Assembly (NCBI GenBank): GCA_004558305.1 | Contig: SFDG01000036.1 | Coordinates: forward strand, 1-23,443 | Source of the DNA: Phocaeicola plebeius | Lineage (GTDB): Bacteria; Bacteroidota; Bacteroidia; Bacteroidales; Bacteroidaceae | Direction: 5' to 3' | DNA length: 23,443 bases | Part shown: piece after piece, positions 12,969 to 21,629 of the stretch | How the letters are laid out: each line of letters starts with the position of its first letter | Numbering within the stretch: position 1 is the first letter of the stretch | The notes under the pieces: model-generated | The model's database searches: none | Told to the model about the DNA's origin: nothing | The model's input: only the letters and a program-made list of their open reading frames with translations | Position numbers and translations under genes: made by a program

Positions 12969-14816
12969 ATGATTTTCAAGACGCTAAAATCGTATTTCGG
13001 CTATACCAGCTTCCGGCCTTTGCAGGAGGAAATCGTCCGCCGCATCCTCGACCGGAAGGATGCGCTCGTGCTGATGCCTACCGGAGGAGGGAAATCCATC
13101 TGTTACCAGCTGCCGGCCTTGCTGATGGAGGGGACGGCCATCGTGGTTTCCCCGCTCATCTCGCTGATGAAGGACCAGGTGGAAAGCCTGCAGAACAACG
13201 GCATCATAGCGCGTGCGCTCAACAGCAGCTGCGACGAGACGACGCACGCCAGCATCCGGTTCGAATGCCGGCAAGGGAGGGTGAAGCTGCTCTACATTTC
13301 TCCGGAGCGGCTGCTGGCGGAGGTGAACTACCTGCTGAAAGACATCCGGATTTCTCTTTTCGCCATCGACGAGGCGCACTGCATCTCACAGTGGGGGCAC
13401 GACTTCCGCCCGGAGTACACCCAGCTGAGCGTGCTCCGCCAGCAGTTTCCCGATGTGCCGATCGTTGCCCTCACGGCGACCGCCGACAAGATTACCCGTG
13501 AGGATATCCTCCGCCAGCTCCACCTGCGCGACCCGGAAATATTCATCTCCTCTTTCGACCGTCCGAACTTGAGCCTGGACGTGCGGCGGGGGTACCAGCA
13601 GAAGGAAAAGCTGCGCACCTTGTTCGACTTTATCGACCGCCACCGGGGGGAGAGCGGCATCGTGTACTGCATGAGCCGCAGCAAGACGGAAAGCGTGGCG
13701 GAAAAGCTGGAACAGCAGGGCATCCGCACAGCCGTCTACCATGCCGGCCTGAGCAGCCAGCAGCGCGACCAGGCACAGGACGACTTTATCAACGACCGCG
13801 TACAGGTGGTCTGCGCCACCATCGCGTTCGGCATGGGCATCGACAAGTCGAACGTGCGGTGGGTGGTGCATTACAACCTGCCCAAAAGCATCGAAAGCTA
13901 TTACCAGGAAATCGGACGCGCAGGGAGGGACGGACTGCCCAGCGACACGCTCCTCTTCTACTCGTTCGGAGACATTCTGCTGCTGTCGAAATTTGCACAG
14001 GAGAGCAACCAGCAGGAAATCAACCTGGAGAAGCTGCACCGGATGCAGCAGTATGCGGAAGCGGACATCTGCCGCAGGCGCATCCTGCTGAACTATTTCG
14101 GGGAAACGACCGACCATAATTGCGGGAACTGTGATGTCTGCAAGAATCCGCCCCGGCGGTTCGACGGCACCGTCATCGTGCAGAAGGCGCTGAGCGGCAT
14201 CGCTCGTACCGGCGAGCAGGTGGGCACACATACGCTGATTGACCTGCTCCGCGGGGCTGTCTCGCAAGAGGTCATCGAAAAAGGGTATGACAAGCTGAAG
14301 ACTTATGGGGCGGGACGGGACATCCCGGGACGCGACTGGCAGGACTATCTCCTGCAGATGCTCAACCTGGGGTATGTGGAAATTGCCTATAACGAGAACA
14401 ACTGGCTGAAGATTACCACTGCGGGGAAGAAAGTGCTGTTCGGACAAGAACGGGCCGAACTGGTGACCATCCAGCGCACGGAGCCGGCCAGAAAGGCCGC
14501 CGCGAAGAAGAAGGGGCTGCCGGCCCGTCCGACCGTGGAACCGGTTCTGTCGCCTGTCTTCTTCGACAACGAAGATCCGGAACTGTTCGAAGCCTTGCGA
14601 CTGCTCTGCAAACGGCTGGCCGACCAGCAGGCGATTCCGGCCTACTTAGTATTGTCCGACAAGACCCTGCACCAACTGGCAGCTGTCCGCCCGACTACCC
14701 TCGAAGCGTTCGGGGAAATCGGTGGCATCGGTGAATACAAAAAGGGGAAATACGGAAAAGAATTTCTGGAGGTTATCCGTCAGCGGATGGGCGAAAAGGA
14801 GGGTGTGTCAAAATAG
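12969..14816 (+). CDS. recQ: ATP-dependent DNA helicase RecQ
   Basis: A 3'-5' superfamily 2 helicase acting in recombination and fork repair, 615 residues. The N-terminal motif FGYTSFRPLQEEIV is the motif 0 typical of RecQ. Walker A is PTGGGKS (37-43), the DExH box is DEAH (134-137), and QEIGRAGRDG is motif VI. The zinc-binding RQC part has Cys368, Cys385, Cys388 and Cys391 (DICRRRILLNYFGE...NCGNCDVC). The C-terminal HRDC domain is at about 535-610 (ALRLLCKRLADQQAIPAYLV to GIGEYKKGKYG). The frame is open back to 12927, but a promoter -7 element lies inside that stretch, so the ATG at 12969 is chosen. It is monocistronic, transcribed away from the AraC-type operon and towards leuB. Confidence 0.95.
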   Translation: MIFKTLKSYFGYTSFRPLQEEIVRRILDRKDALVLMPTGGGKSICYQLPALLMEGTAIVVSPLISLMKDQVESLQNNGIIARALNSSCDETTHASIRFECRQGRVKLLYISPERLLAEVNYLLKDIRISLFAIDEAHCISQWGHDFRPEYTQLSVLRQQFPDVPIVALTATADKITREDILRQLHLRDPEIFISSFDRPNLSLDVRRGYQQKEKLRTLFDFIDRHRGESGIVYCMSRSKTESVAEKLEQQGIRTAVYHAGLSSQQRDQAQDDFINDRVQVVCATIAFGMGIDKSNVRWVVHYNLPKSIESYYQEIGRAGRDGLPSDTLLFYSFGDILLLSKFAQESNQQEINLEKLHRMQQYAEADICRRRILLNYFGETTDHNCGNCDVCKNPPRRFDGTVIVQKALSGIARTGEQVGTHTLIDLLRGAVSQEVIEKGYDKLKTYGAGRDIPGRDWQDYLLQMLNLGYVEIAYNENNWLKITTAGKKVLFGQERAELVTIQRTEPARKAAAKKKGLPARPTVEPVLSPVFFDNEDPELFEALRLLCKRLADQQAIPAYLVLSDKTLHQLAAVRPTTLEAFGEIGGIGEYKKGKYGKEFLEVIRQRMGEKEGVSK

Positions 14817-14836
14817 AACACACCTGTCATTTTGCT

Positions 14837-14913
14837 TGTCATTCTGAACGTCAGTGAAGAATCTGTAAAGCATTAGTGTATGTATTCAGATTCTTCGCTT
14901 CGCTACCAATGAC
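14837..14913. repeat. TGTCATTCTGAACG hairpin repeat, inverted-orientation copy
   Basis: The left part is TGTCATTCTGAACGTCAGTG then AAGAATCTG (14837-14865). The right part is CAGATTCTTCGCTTCGCTAC then CAATGACG (14887-14913). The 21-nt loop, reverse-complemented, reads AATACATACACTAATGCTTT, like the loops of the copies at 2892 and 23145, so this copy is in the opposite orientation. It lies between the convergent ends of recQ and leuB. Confidence 0.6.
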
Positions 14914-14961
14914 GAAACTGTAAGGGCAGACCTATGTGTCTGCCCTTACAGTCTTCGTCAT
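14909..14961. terminator. long hairpin between convergent recQ and leuB
   Basis: The arms ATGACGAAACTGTAAGGGCA continuing GAC (14909-14931) and GTCTGCCCTTACAGTCTTCG continuing TCAT (14938-14961) pair with one bulge over a 6-nt loop. It is a member of the TGTARGGGCAGACC repeat family also at 3331-3423. There is no long T run, but its location between converging genes makes a bidirectional terminator role likely. Confidence 0.5.
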
Positions 14962-14975
14962 TAAAACCAGTCGGA

Positions 14976-16037
14976 TCAGGCTTTCCGGATATAGTCTACA
15001 ATCCAAGCACCCACTTCCTTCGTACCGTACTTGGCACCGCCTTCTACCTGAATTTCCGGCGTACGGACACAAGCGTCGAGCGATGCATCGACGGCACGGC
15101 GGATCAACGCACCCTCTTCCTTGCAGTCGAAGTACTCGAACAGCATCGCTACGGACAGAATCTGTGCCAGCGGATTGGCAATGTTCAAACCCTTAGCCTG
15201 CGGCCAGGAGCCGTGGATGGGTTCGAAGACCGGTGTGCTTTCGCCCGTAGAAGCAGAGGGCAGCAAGCCCATGGAGCCACTGATGCAGGAGCCTTCGTCG
15301 GTCAGGATGTCGCCGAAGGTATTCTCCGTCACCATGACATCAAAGAACGTGGGTTCCTGAATCATGCGCATGGCGGCATTGTCCACGTACATATAATCGG
15401 TGGTCACTTCCGGGTACTGGGGAGCCATCTCCTGGGCAATCTGACGCCACAGACGGGAAGAGGCCAGCACATTGGCCTTGTCCACCACAGTGAGGTGCTT
15501 GTTGCGCTTCATGGCATATTCGAAACCGACCTTCAGAATGCGCTCGATTTCGGGACGGGTGTACATATTGGTGTCGTAGGCCTTCTCGTTGTCCTGATAC
15601 TTCTCACCGAAATACATGCCGCCCGTCAGCTCGCGGATGCAGAGGAAATCAGCTCCCTCCACCAGGTCGGCACGCAGCGGGGACTTGTGCAGCAGGCACT
15701 TGAAGGTCTGTACAGGACGGATGTTGGCAAACAGGCCCAGCTTCTTGCGCATGGCCAGCAATCCCTGCTCGGGACGCACCTTTGCCGTCGGGTTGTTGTC
15801 AAACTTGGGGTCGCCCACCGCTGAGAACAATACAGCATCCGCATTCTTGCAGATCTGGTAGGTTTCTTCGGGGAAAGGATCGCCGACCTTATCAATGGCA
15901 TCGGCCCCGCACAAGGCATATTCATAGCTGACCTCATGCCCGAATTTCTCGCAAACGGCAGTCATTACATCGACTCCCTGTACAGATATTTCCGGTCCGA
16001 TTCCATCGCCCGGCAATACAGCAATTTTAAAATTCAT
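14976..16037 (-). CDS. leuB: 3-isopropylmalate dehydrogenase
   Basis: Oxidises and decarboxylates 3-isopropylmalate with NAD+ to 2-ketoisocaproate, the last pathway-specific step of leucine synthesis, in the cytoplasm. It has 353 residues, a normal length. LPGDGIGPEI is the N-terminal signature, followed by VRPEQGLLAMRKKLGLFANIRP. VDKANVLASSRLWRQI and YMYVDNAAMRMIQEPTFFD carry active-site lysine and tyrosine/aspartate regions. NTFGDILTDEGSCISGSMGL is the metal-binding dehydrogenase signature, and PIHGSWPQAKGLNIANPLA is the cofactor-binding loop. It is the last gene of the operon, 17 bp after the leuA paralogue. Repeat hairpins lie between its end and recQ. Confidence 0.95.
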   Translation of the reverse strand: MNFKIAVLPGDGIGPEISVQGVDVMTAVCEKFGHEVSYEYALCGADAIDKVGDPFPEETYQICKNADAVLFSAVGDPKFDNNPTAKVRPEQGLLAMRKKLGLFANIRPVQTFKCLLHKSPLRADLVEGADFLCIRELTGGMYFGEKYQDNEKAYDTNMYTRPEIERILKVGFEYAMKRNKHLTVVDKANVLASSRLWRQIAQEMAPQYPEVTTDYMYVDNAAMRMIQEPTFFDVMVTENTFGDILTDEGSCISGSMGLLPSASTGESTPVFEPIHGSWPQAKGLNIANPLAQILSVAMLFEYFDCKEEGALIRRAVDASLDACVRTPEIQVEGGAKYGTKEVGAWIVDYIRKA

Positions 16038-16054
16038 CGTTCTATGGTTTTAGT

Positions 16055-17590
16055 TTATTTATAATCGTTTTCTATCATGTTCAGCATCTTCACGGTCGCC
16101 TTGATGGCCGCCTCTGTCTGGTCGGCATCCAGCCCACGGGTGCGGAACACCTTCTCCTGGAAGCTCCAGGTGATGACGGTCTGCACAAAGGCATCAGTCC
16201 GCCCGCCGGGAGGAATGGTGACCTCGTAGTTGGTCAGCATGGGGAACGGACGATTGAGGGTGCCCTTGTAGATCTTGCGCAAGGCTCGCACAAAGGCATC
16301 GTACTGTCCGTCGCCCGACGAACTTTCCTGATAGGTGGTGCCGTTGATTTCGATGCTCAGGGTCGCCATCGGCTTCAGGCCCTGGGCGAGGGTGACGAAA
16401 TAGCTGACCAGGCGCACCTTGCTCTCGCCCCCGACATCGTGCTTCAGCACATCGGAGATGATATAAGGCAGGTCTTCCTGCGTCACCAGCTCTTTCTTGT
16501 CGCCCAACTCGATGATGCGCTGGGTCACCTTCTTCATGGACTCCTCGTCCAGATCCAGGCCCAGACTCTCCAGGTTCATGCGGATGTTGGCCTTGCCGGA
16601 ATTCTTGCCCAAGGCATATTCGCGCACGCGGCCGAAGCGTTCGGGCAGCAAGTCGTTGCAATACAGGTTATTCTTGTTGTCGCCATCGGCATGGACCCCT
16701 GCCACCTGCGTAAAGACATTGTTGCCCACGATGGGCTTGTTGGCAGGAATAGGAATGCCAGAATAGGATTCGACCACTCGGCTCACATCGTTCAGACGAC
16801 TTTCGTCAATGCGCGTCACGGCATGGAAATGGTCTTTCAGGATGGCCTGTACGCTGGCCAACGGGGCATTTCCGGCCCGTTCGCCCAGCCCGTTGATGGT
16901 GGTATGAAGGCCCTTCACCCCGCTCAGCACGGCGGCCAATACGTTGCTGACTGCCAGATCGTAATCGTTGTGGGGGTGGAAGTCGAAATGAAGGTCCGGA
17001 TAATTTTTCTTCATCTTCCGCATGTACTCGATGACCTGCAGCGGATTCAGAATCCCCAATGTGTCGGGCAGCATGAAGCGCCGTATTCCCATTTCCTTCA
17101 GTCCGTCAATCAGGCGATACACATACTCCGGCGAATCCTTCATACCGTTGCTCCAGTCCTCCAGGTAGACATTCACATCCATGTCCTTTTCATGGGCATA
17201 GTCCACCACGGCCCGTATATCTTTGATATGTTCCTCGACGGTCTTCTTCAGCTGGTAGGTGCAGTGCTTCTCCGACCCTTTGGTCAGCAGGTTGATGACA
17301 CGTCCTCCTGCCCTGTAGATCCAGTCGACCGACATTTTGCCGTCCACGAATCCCAAGACTTCCACTCTCGACAGGACATTGCGGCGGGCTGCCCAGTCAC
17401 AAATCATTTTCACTGCACTGAACTCTCCTTCCGAGACACGGGCAGAAGCCACCTCTATGCGGTCCACCTTCAGGTCTTCCAGCAGCAAACGGGCAATCAT
17501 CAGTTTCTCATGGGGCACGAACGACACTCCGCTGGTCTGTTCGCCATCGCGGAGCGTCGTGTCCATGATTTCTATTATCGGATTCTTCAT
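16055..17590 (-). CDS. second LeuA-family synthase (2-isopropylmalate or citramalate synthase)
   Basis: A DRE-TIM Claisen-condensing enzyme of 511 residues with a C-terminal LeuA-type regulatory domain. EIMDTTLRDGEQTSGV gives the DRE motif and first metal ligand. HFDFHPHNDYDLAVSN gives the HxH metal site, where the true LeuA of this operon has THCHNDLGMA. NGLGERAGNAPLASVQ is the second signature. The regulatory domain (about 390-505) contains SSSGDGQYDAFVRALRKIYK, the counterpart of GNGPVDAA in LeuA. Because a canonical LeuA is encoded in the same operon, this copy may accept pyruvate and make citramalate for isoleucine synthesis, or be a differently regulated isozyme. That is inference; substrate specificity cannot be read from these motifs. 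It starts about 15 bp downstream of the inserted GxxExxY unit. Confidence 0.88.
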   Translation of the reverse strand: MKNPIIEIMDTTLRDGEQTSGVSFVPHEKLMIARLLLEDLKVDRIEVASARVSEGEFSAVKMICDWAARRNVLSRVEVLGFVDGKMSVDWIYRAGGRVINLLTKGSEKHCTYQLKKTVEEHIKDIRAVVDYAHEKDMDVNVYLEDWSNGMKDSPEYVYRLIDGLKEMGIRRFMLPDTLGILNPLQVIEYMRKMKKNYPDLHFDFHPHNDYDLAVSNVLAAVLSGVKGLHTTINGLGERAGNAPLASVQAILKDHFHAVTRIDESRLNDVSRVVESYSGIPIPANKPIVGNNVFTQVAGVHADGDNKNNLYCNDLLPERFGRVREYALGKNSGKANIRMNLESLGLDLDEESMKKVTQRIIELGDKKELVTQEDLPYIISDVLKHDVGGESKVRLVSYFVTLAQGLKPMATLSIEINGTTYQESSSGDGQYDAFVRALRKIYKGTLNRPFPMLTNYEVTIPPGGRTDAFVQTVITWSFQEKVFRTRGLDADQTEAAIKATVKMLNMIENDYK

Positions 17591-17606
17591 GTTGTTATGA
17601 GATTAT

Positions 17607-18060
17607 AGCCACTGATTCACACAGAAGGAACAGATGAACACAGACTTTTTTTCCGGTCATTAGTATAGATAAGCCGCTTGAACTGGGGTTTCAATCCAAA
17701 ATTCAACAGCAGTCCGACTTCTATTTTCGTAGAACGAAGATAGTTCAATAATTGTGCTTCGTGTTCAGGACGAATGGACTCCACGGTTTTCAGTTCCAGA
17801 ATTACTTGGTCGTTCACAATGATATCGGGGTAATAATCTCCCACTTTCATTCCTTTAAAATAGACCTCTAAATGCCTTTGTGCCTCACACTTAAACTTCC
17901 TTTGTTGTAGCTCATAGAACAATGCATTCTGATAAACCCGTTCCAAAAATCCATATCCTAATGATGTATATACAGTAAAGAAAGCGGAAAGAATTGCATC
18001 CGTTTCATTCTTCAACAAGAAATCTGTGTTCATCCGTTCCATCTGTGAAAATCTGTGGCT
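17607..18060 (-). mobile_element. inverted-repeat unit carrying a single GxxExxY gene
   Basis: A plus-strand arm at 17607-17646 starts AGCCACTGATTCACACAGAA. The reverse complement of 18021-18060 starts AGCCACAGATTTTCACAGAT. They align over about 40 bp with about six mismatches, both continuing into GATGAACACAGA. The enclosed reading frame begins and ends inside the arms. The unit sits exactly between the leuD stop codon and the leuA-paralogue start, in an operon otherwise spaced at 12-30 bp. No transposase or clear target duplication is seen, so how it moved is unknown. Confidence 0.6.
17617..18042 (-). CDS. GxxExxY protein (PD-(D/E)XK nuclease-like fold)
   Basis: A 141-residue protein of the GxxExxY family (PF13366, PDDEXK_3), of unknown function. 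The name motif is G31-F-L-E34-R-V-Y37. The nuclease-fold core is Pro72-Asp73 in DYYPDIIVNDQ and Glu83-Leu-Lys85 in VILELKTVE, the spacing of a PD-(D/E)XK site. QLLNYLRST and GLLLNFG follow as in other members. Nuclease activity is inferred, not shown. An in-frame TTG at 18069 would overlap the leuD stop codon; ATG at 18042 or 18033 is more likely. These starts and the stop codon lie in the flanking inverted repeats, so the arms encode both termini (MERMNTDFL and the tail CSSVPSV region). It is co-oriented with the leu operon and presumably transcribed with it, but has no evident role in leucine synthesis. Confidence 0.8.
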   Translation of the reverse strand: MERMNTDFLLKNETDAILSAFFTVYTSLGYGFLERVYQNALFYELQQRKFKCEAQRHLEVYFKGMKVGDYYPDIIVNDQVILELKTVESIRPEHEAQLLNYLRSTKIEVGLLLNFGLKPQFKRLIYTNDRKKSLCSSVPSV

Positions 18061-18065
18061 AATTA

Positions 18066-18662
18066 TCAACAGCGCTGCTGTTCGAAACGTTCGATTTTTT
18101 CCTTGTTTTCTACCAGGAAATCAATGTCGTCCAAGCCATTCATCAGGCAATGTTTCTTGTAGGCATTGATTTCGAACTTTTCAGACTTGCCGGTAGCCTT
18201 GTTCGTGATGGTCTGTTCGGGCAGATTCACCTCCACCTCCATCTTCGGGTCAGCATAGATGGAATCAAACAGTTCCTTCAGAAAACCTTCGCTGACCACC
18301 ACCGGCAGGACGAAATTGTTCAGTTCGTTGTTCTTGTGGATGTCGGCAAAGAAGCTGGACACTACGACACGGAAACCGTAGCCGGCAATGGCCCATGCGG
18401 CATGCTCGCGGCTGGAACCGCTGCCGAAGTTCTTGCCGGCCACCAATACTTGGCCGCCAAAAGTAGGATTGTTCAATACGAAGTCCTCGTTGAGGGAACC
18501 GTCGGGACGGTACCGCCAGTCGCGGAACAGGTTATCTCCGAAGAACTTCTCTTCGCGAGTGGTCGCCTTCAGGAAACGGGCAGGAATAATCTGGTCGGTA
18601 TCGACATTCTCCAAAGGCAAAGGCACACATGTGCTGGTAATAATATTGAATTTCTGTTTCAT
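18066..18662 (-). CDS. leuD: 3-isopropylmalate dehydratase small subunit
   Basis: The small subunit of the LeuCD isomerase, which interconverts 2- and 3-isopropylmalate. It has 198 residues, normal for the family. VDTDQIIPARFLK near the N terminus and GKNFGSGSSREHAAWAIAGY are the LeuD signatures. VVSSFFADIHKNNELNNFVL completes the substrate loop region. It follows leuC by 12 bp. The stop codon (TGA at 18066-18068) directly abuts the inverted-repeat arm of the GxxExxY unit, so the insertion occurred just past the coding end. The last residues FEQQRC look native, but a few original C-terminal codons could have been replaced. Confidence 0.95.
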   Translation of the reverse strand: MKQKFNIITSTCVPLPLENVDTDQIIPARFLKATTREEKFFGDNLFRDWRYRPDGSLNEDFVLNNPTFGGQVLVAGKNFGSGSSREHAAWAIAGYGFRVVVSSFFADIHKNNELNNFVLPVVVSEGFLKELFDSIYADPKMEVEVNLPEQTITNKATGKSEKFEINAYKKHCLMNGLDDIDFLVENKEKIERFEQQRC

Positions 18663-18674
18663 ACGGATGAGCTG

Positions 18675-20072
18675 TTATAAAAGTGTTCTGGGGTCGGTAA
18701 TCACACCGGTCACGGCGGCGGCGGCGGCCGTCAACGGACTGGCCAGCAGGGTGCGCGAACCGGGACCTTGACGGCCCTCGAAATTACGGTTGCTGGTGGA
18801 CACGGAATATTTTCCAGCAGGAATCTTGTCGTCGTTCATCGCCAGACAAGCCGAACAACCCGGCTGACGAATGGCGAATCCTGCGGCCTCCAGTACTTTG
18901 TCGAGACCTTCCTCACGGATCTGCTGGTCGACCATCCACGAGCCGGGAACCAACCAGGCCACGATGTTATCGGCCTTTCTGCGGCCCTTGACAATGGAAG
19001 CGAAGGCACGGAAGTCCTCGATACGGCCGTTCGTACAAGCCCCCAGGAAGACGTAGTCTACCTGTTTGCCCAGCAGTGATTCGCCCGGCTGGAAGCCCAT
19101 ATAGTTCATGGATTTCTCGAACGAACCTTTCTCTACATCGCTCATGCCCTCGGTGGTGGGGATATGTGCCGTGATGGCCATACCCATACCCGGGTTGGTG
19201 CCGTAGGTAATCATCGGCTGGATGTCGGCGGCCTCGTAACGGATTTCCTTGTCGAACACAGCATTCTCGTCGCTCTTGAGCGTTTTCCAGTAGGCCAGTG
19301 CCTTGTCCCATTCTTCTCCCTTCGGGGCATATTCGCGTCCCTTGATGTATTCGAAGGTCACTTCGTCGGGAGCAATCATGCCGCCGCGGGCACCCATCTC
19401 AATACTCAGGTTGCACAGGGTCAGACGGCCTTCCATGGTCAGGCTGCGGATAGCTTCGCCGGCATATTCCACGAAATAGCCGGTGGCTCCGCTGGTCGTC
19501 ATCTTCGACATCATGTAGAGGGCAACATCCTTGGCTGTCAAACCTTTACCCAACTGGCCGTCGATGGTTATGCGCATGGTCTTCGGACGAGCCTGCAGAA
19601 TGCACTGCGAAGCCATCACCATTTCCACTTCACTGGTACCGATACCGAAAGCCACTGCTCCCATCGCACCGTGTGTGGAAGTGTGAGAGTCGCCGCACAC
19701 GATGGTCATGCCCGGCAAGGTCAGTCCCCGTTCGGGACCCACCACATGGATGATGCCGTTCTTCTTGTTCATCATGCCGAAATGCGTCAGGCCGAAATCG
19801 GCAGCATTCTTGGCCAGCGTATCTACCTGCGTTTTGGACACCGGATCCTCGATGGGCTTGTCCTGGTCGTGCGTCGGCGTGTTATGGTCCGGCATACAGT
19901 AGATGCGCTCCGGACGGAAACACTTCAGACCACGGGCACGCATCCCCGCAAAAGCCTGGGGACTGGTCACTTCGTGACAATACAGACGGTCAATGTATAA
20001 TTGGGTAGGTCCGTCTTCCACCTGCTGCACAATGTGTGCGTCCCAAATCTTATCAAATAATGTATTTGCCAT
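18675..20072 (-). CDS. leuC: 3-isopropylmalate dehydratase large subunit
   Basis: The iron-sulfur large subunit of isopropylmalate isomerase, 465 residues. It starts MANTLFDKIWDAHIV. The substrate motif MPDHNTPTHDQ and the aconitase signature VCGDSHTSTHGAMGAVAFGI are present. The [4Fe-4S] ligands are Cys346 (GACTNGR), Cys406 and Cys409 (GCSACLAMN), almost the same positions as in the E. coli protein. SNRNFEGRQGPGSRTLLASP closes the active site. It works with LeuD, encoded 12 bp downstream, and lies 30 bp after leuA. An oxygen-sensitive cluster is expected in an anaerobe. Confidence 0.97.
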   Translation of the reverse strand: MANTLFDKIWDAHIVQQVEDGPTQLYIDRLYCHEVTSPQAFAGMRARGLKCFRPERIYCMPDHNTPTHDQDKPIEDPVSKTQVDTLAKNAADFGLTHFGMMNKKNGIIHVVGPERGLTLPGMTIVCGDSHTSTHGAMGAVAFGIGTSEVEMVMASQCILQARPKTMRITIDGQLGKGLTAKDVALYMMSKMTTSGATGYFVEYAGEAIRSLTMEGRLTLCNLSIEMGARGGMIAPDEVTFEYIKGREYAPKGEEWDKALAYWKTLKSDENAVFDKEIRYEAADIQPMITYGTNPGMGMAITAHIPTTEGMSDVEKGSFEKSMNYMGFQPGESLLGKQVDYVFLGACTNGRIEDFRAFASIVKGRRKADNIVAWLVPGSWMVDQQIREEGLDKVLEAAGFAIRQPGCSACLAMNDDKIPAGKYSVSTSNRNFEGRQGPGSRTLLASPLTAAAAAVTGVITDPRTLL

Positions 20073-20102
20073 ATCTTGCTTACTTGTTCTTTTTTACAAC
20101 TA

Positions 20103-21599
20103 TTATTTCTTGAATTTGTTGATACAGTCGATGTAGGCTTCCACGGACGCAGCCACAATGTCTGTATTGGCACCGAAGCCATAGTACATCTGGCCGTCGT
20201 ATTCCACCTGCATGTGTACTTTTCCGACATCATCGCTGCCCTTGCTGATGGCCTGTATCGTGAATTCCTTCAGGGTCATCTGGCGTTTAATAATCTGCTT
20301 CATGGCCTTGATGGCAGCATCTACCGGACCGTTGCCGGTGGCAGCCGCTTCGAAATGCTCGCCGGCGATGTTCAGTCCCAGACTGGCCACCGAACGGACA
20401 CCGACACCGCTGGTCACCTGCAGGTACTCCAACTTGATGTGATGGTTCAAGGTACGGTCGGCACCGGCCAGCACCAGAATATCGTCGTCGGTAACATCCT
20501 TCTTCTTGTCCGCCAGTTTCAAGAAATCCTCATATACCTTATCCAGCTTTTCTTGTGCCATCTCCACGCCCAATACGCTCAGACGGTGCTTCAAGGCGGC
20601 ACGACCGCTGCGGGCCGTCAAAACAATGGCGTTGTCGTCGATGCCGACATCCTTCGGGTCGATAATTTCATAGGTCTGCACATTCTTCAATACGCCGTCC
20701 TGATGGATACCGGAGGAATGGGCAAACGCATTGCGGCCTACTATCGCCTTGTTGGGCTGCACCGGCATGTTCATCAGGCTGGATACCATGCGGCTGGTCG
20801 GACAAATCTTCTGGGTATTGATATTGGTATCGATATTGAGGTGCTTGTGGCAACGGAGAATCATGGCCACCTCTTCCAGAGAGGTGTTTCCGGCACGTTC
20901 GCCGATACCATTGATGGTCACTTCCACCTGACGGGCACCGTTGATGACGCCGCTGATGGTATTGGCTGTTGCCATTCCCAAGTCATTGTGGCAATGCGTG
21001 GAAATGATGGCCTGGTCAATGTTGGGTACATGATCCACCAGATACTTGATCTTGGCCCCGTACTCACTGGGCAGGCAATAGCCGGTCGTATCGGGAATAT
21101 TCACGACGGTAGCCCCGGCCTTGATGACCGCTTCCACCACTCTGGCCAGGTATTCGTTTTCCGTACGTCCTGCATCCTCTGCATAGAATTCCACATCGTC
21201 CACAAAGCGGCGGGCATACTTGACAGCGGCCACCGCCCGTTCGATGATTTCTTCACGGTTCGAATTGAACTTGTATTTGATGTGCGAATCGGAAGTCCCG
21301 ATACCCGTATGGATACGTTTCCGCTTGGCATATTTCAAGGCATCTACCGCCACATCAATGTCTTTCTGCACCGCGCGAGTCAGAGCACAAATCGTCGGCC
21401 AAGTCACTGCTTTGGAGATCTCAATGACCGAATTGAAATCGCCGGGACTGGAAATGGGAAAACCGGCTTCAATCACATCTACTCCGAGGGCTTCCAACTG
21501 TTTGGCCACTTGTATCTTCTCCACAGTGTTCAACTGGCAGCCAGGAACTTGCTCCCCGTCCCGGAGGGTTGTATCAAAAATAAATAATCTGTCACTCAT
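20103..21599 (-). CDS. leuA: 2-isopropylmalate synthase
   Basis: Condenses acetyl-CoA with 2-ketoisovalerate, the committed step of leucine synthesis. From the chosen start MSDRLFIFDTTLRDGEQVPG it has 498 residues, close to other bacterial LeuA. FDTTLRDGEQ is the DRE motif, STHCHNDLGMA holds the HxH metal ligands, and GIGERAGNTSLEEVAM is the second signature. The C-terminal leucine-binding regulatory domain (about 385-498) includes LEYLQVTSGVGVRSVASLGL and AATGNGPVDAAIKAMKQI, so feedback inhibition by leucine is likely. A longer frame starts at 21641, but it would begin inside the terminator hairpin of the leader, so 21599 is preferred. It is the first structural gene of leuA-leuC-leuD-(GxxExxY)-leuA paralogue-leuB, controlled by an attenuator just upstream. 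Confidence 0.95.
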   Translation of the reverse strand: MSDRLFIFDTTLRDGEQVPGCQLNTVEKIQVAKQLEALGVDVIEAGFPISSPGDFNSVIEISKAVTWPTICALTRAVQKDIDVAVDALKYAKRKRIHTGIGTSDSHIKYKFNSNREEIIERAVAAVKYARRFVDDVEFYAEDAGRTENEYLARVVEAVIKAGATVVNIPDTTGYCLPSEYGAKIKYLVDHVPNIDQAIISTHCHNDLGMATANTISGVINGARQVEVTINGIGERAGNTSLEEVAMILRCHKHLNIDTNINTQKICPTSRMVSSLMNMPVQPNKAIVGRNAFAHSSGIHQDGVLKNVQTYEIIDPKDVGIDDNAIVLTARSGRAALKHRLSVLGVEMAQEKLDKVYEDFLKLADKKKDVTDDDILVLAGADRTLNHHIKLEYLQVTSGVGVRSVASLGLNIAGEHFEAAATGNGPVDAAIKAMKQIIKRQMTLKEFTIQAISKGSDDVGKVHMQVEYDGQMYYGFGANTDIVAASVEAYIDCINKFKK

Positions 21600-21629
21600 G
21601 GTTATATTGTTTTTATTATTATCAATTAA

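Noticed and set aside
20076..21587. 503-codon plus-strand open frame opposite leuA
   Set aside because: Antisense shadow of leuA with His/Gly-rich sequence and no domain.
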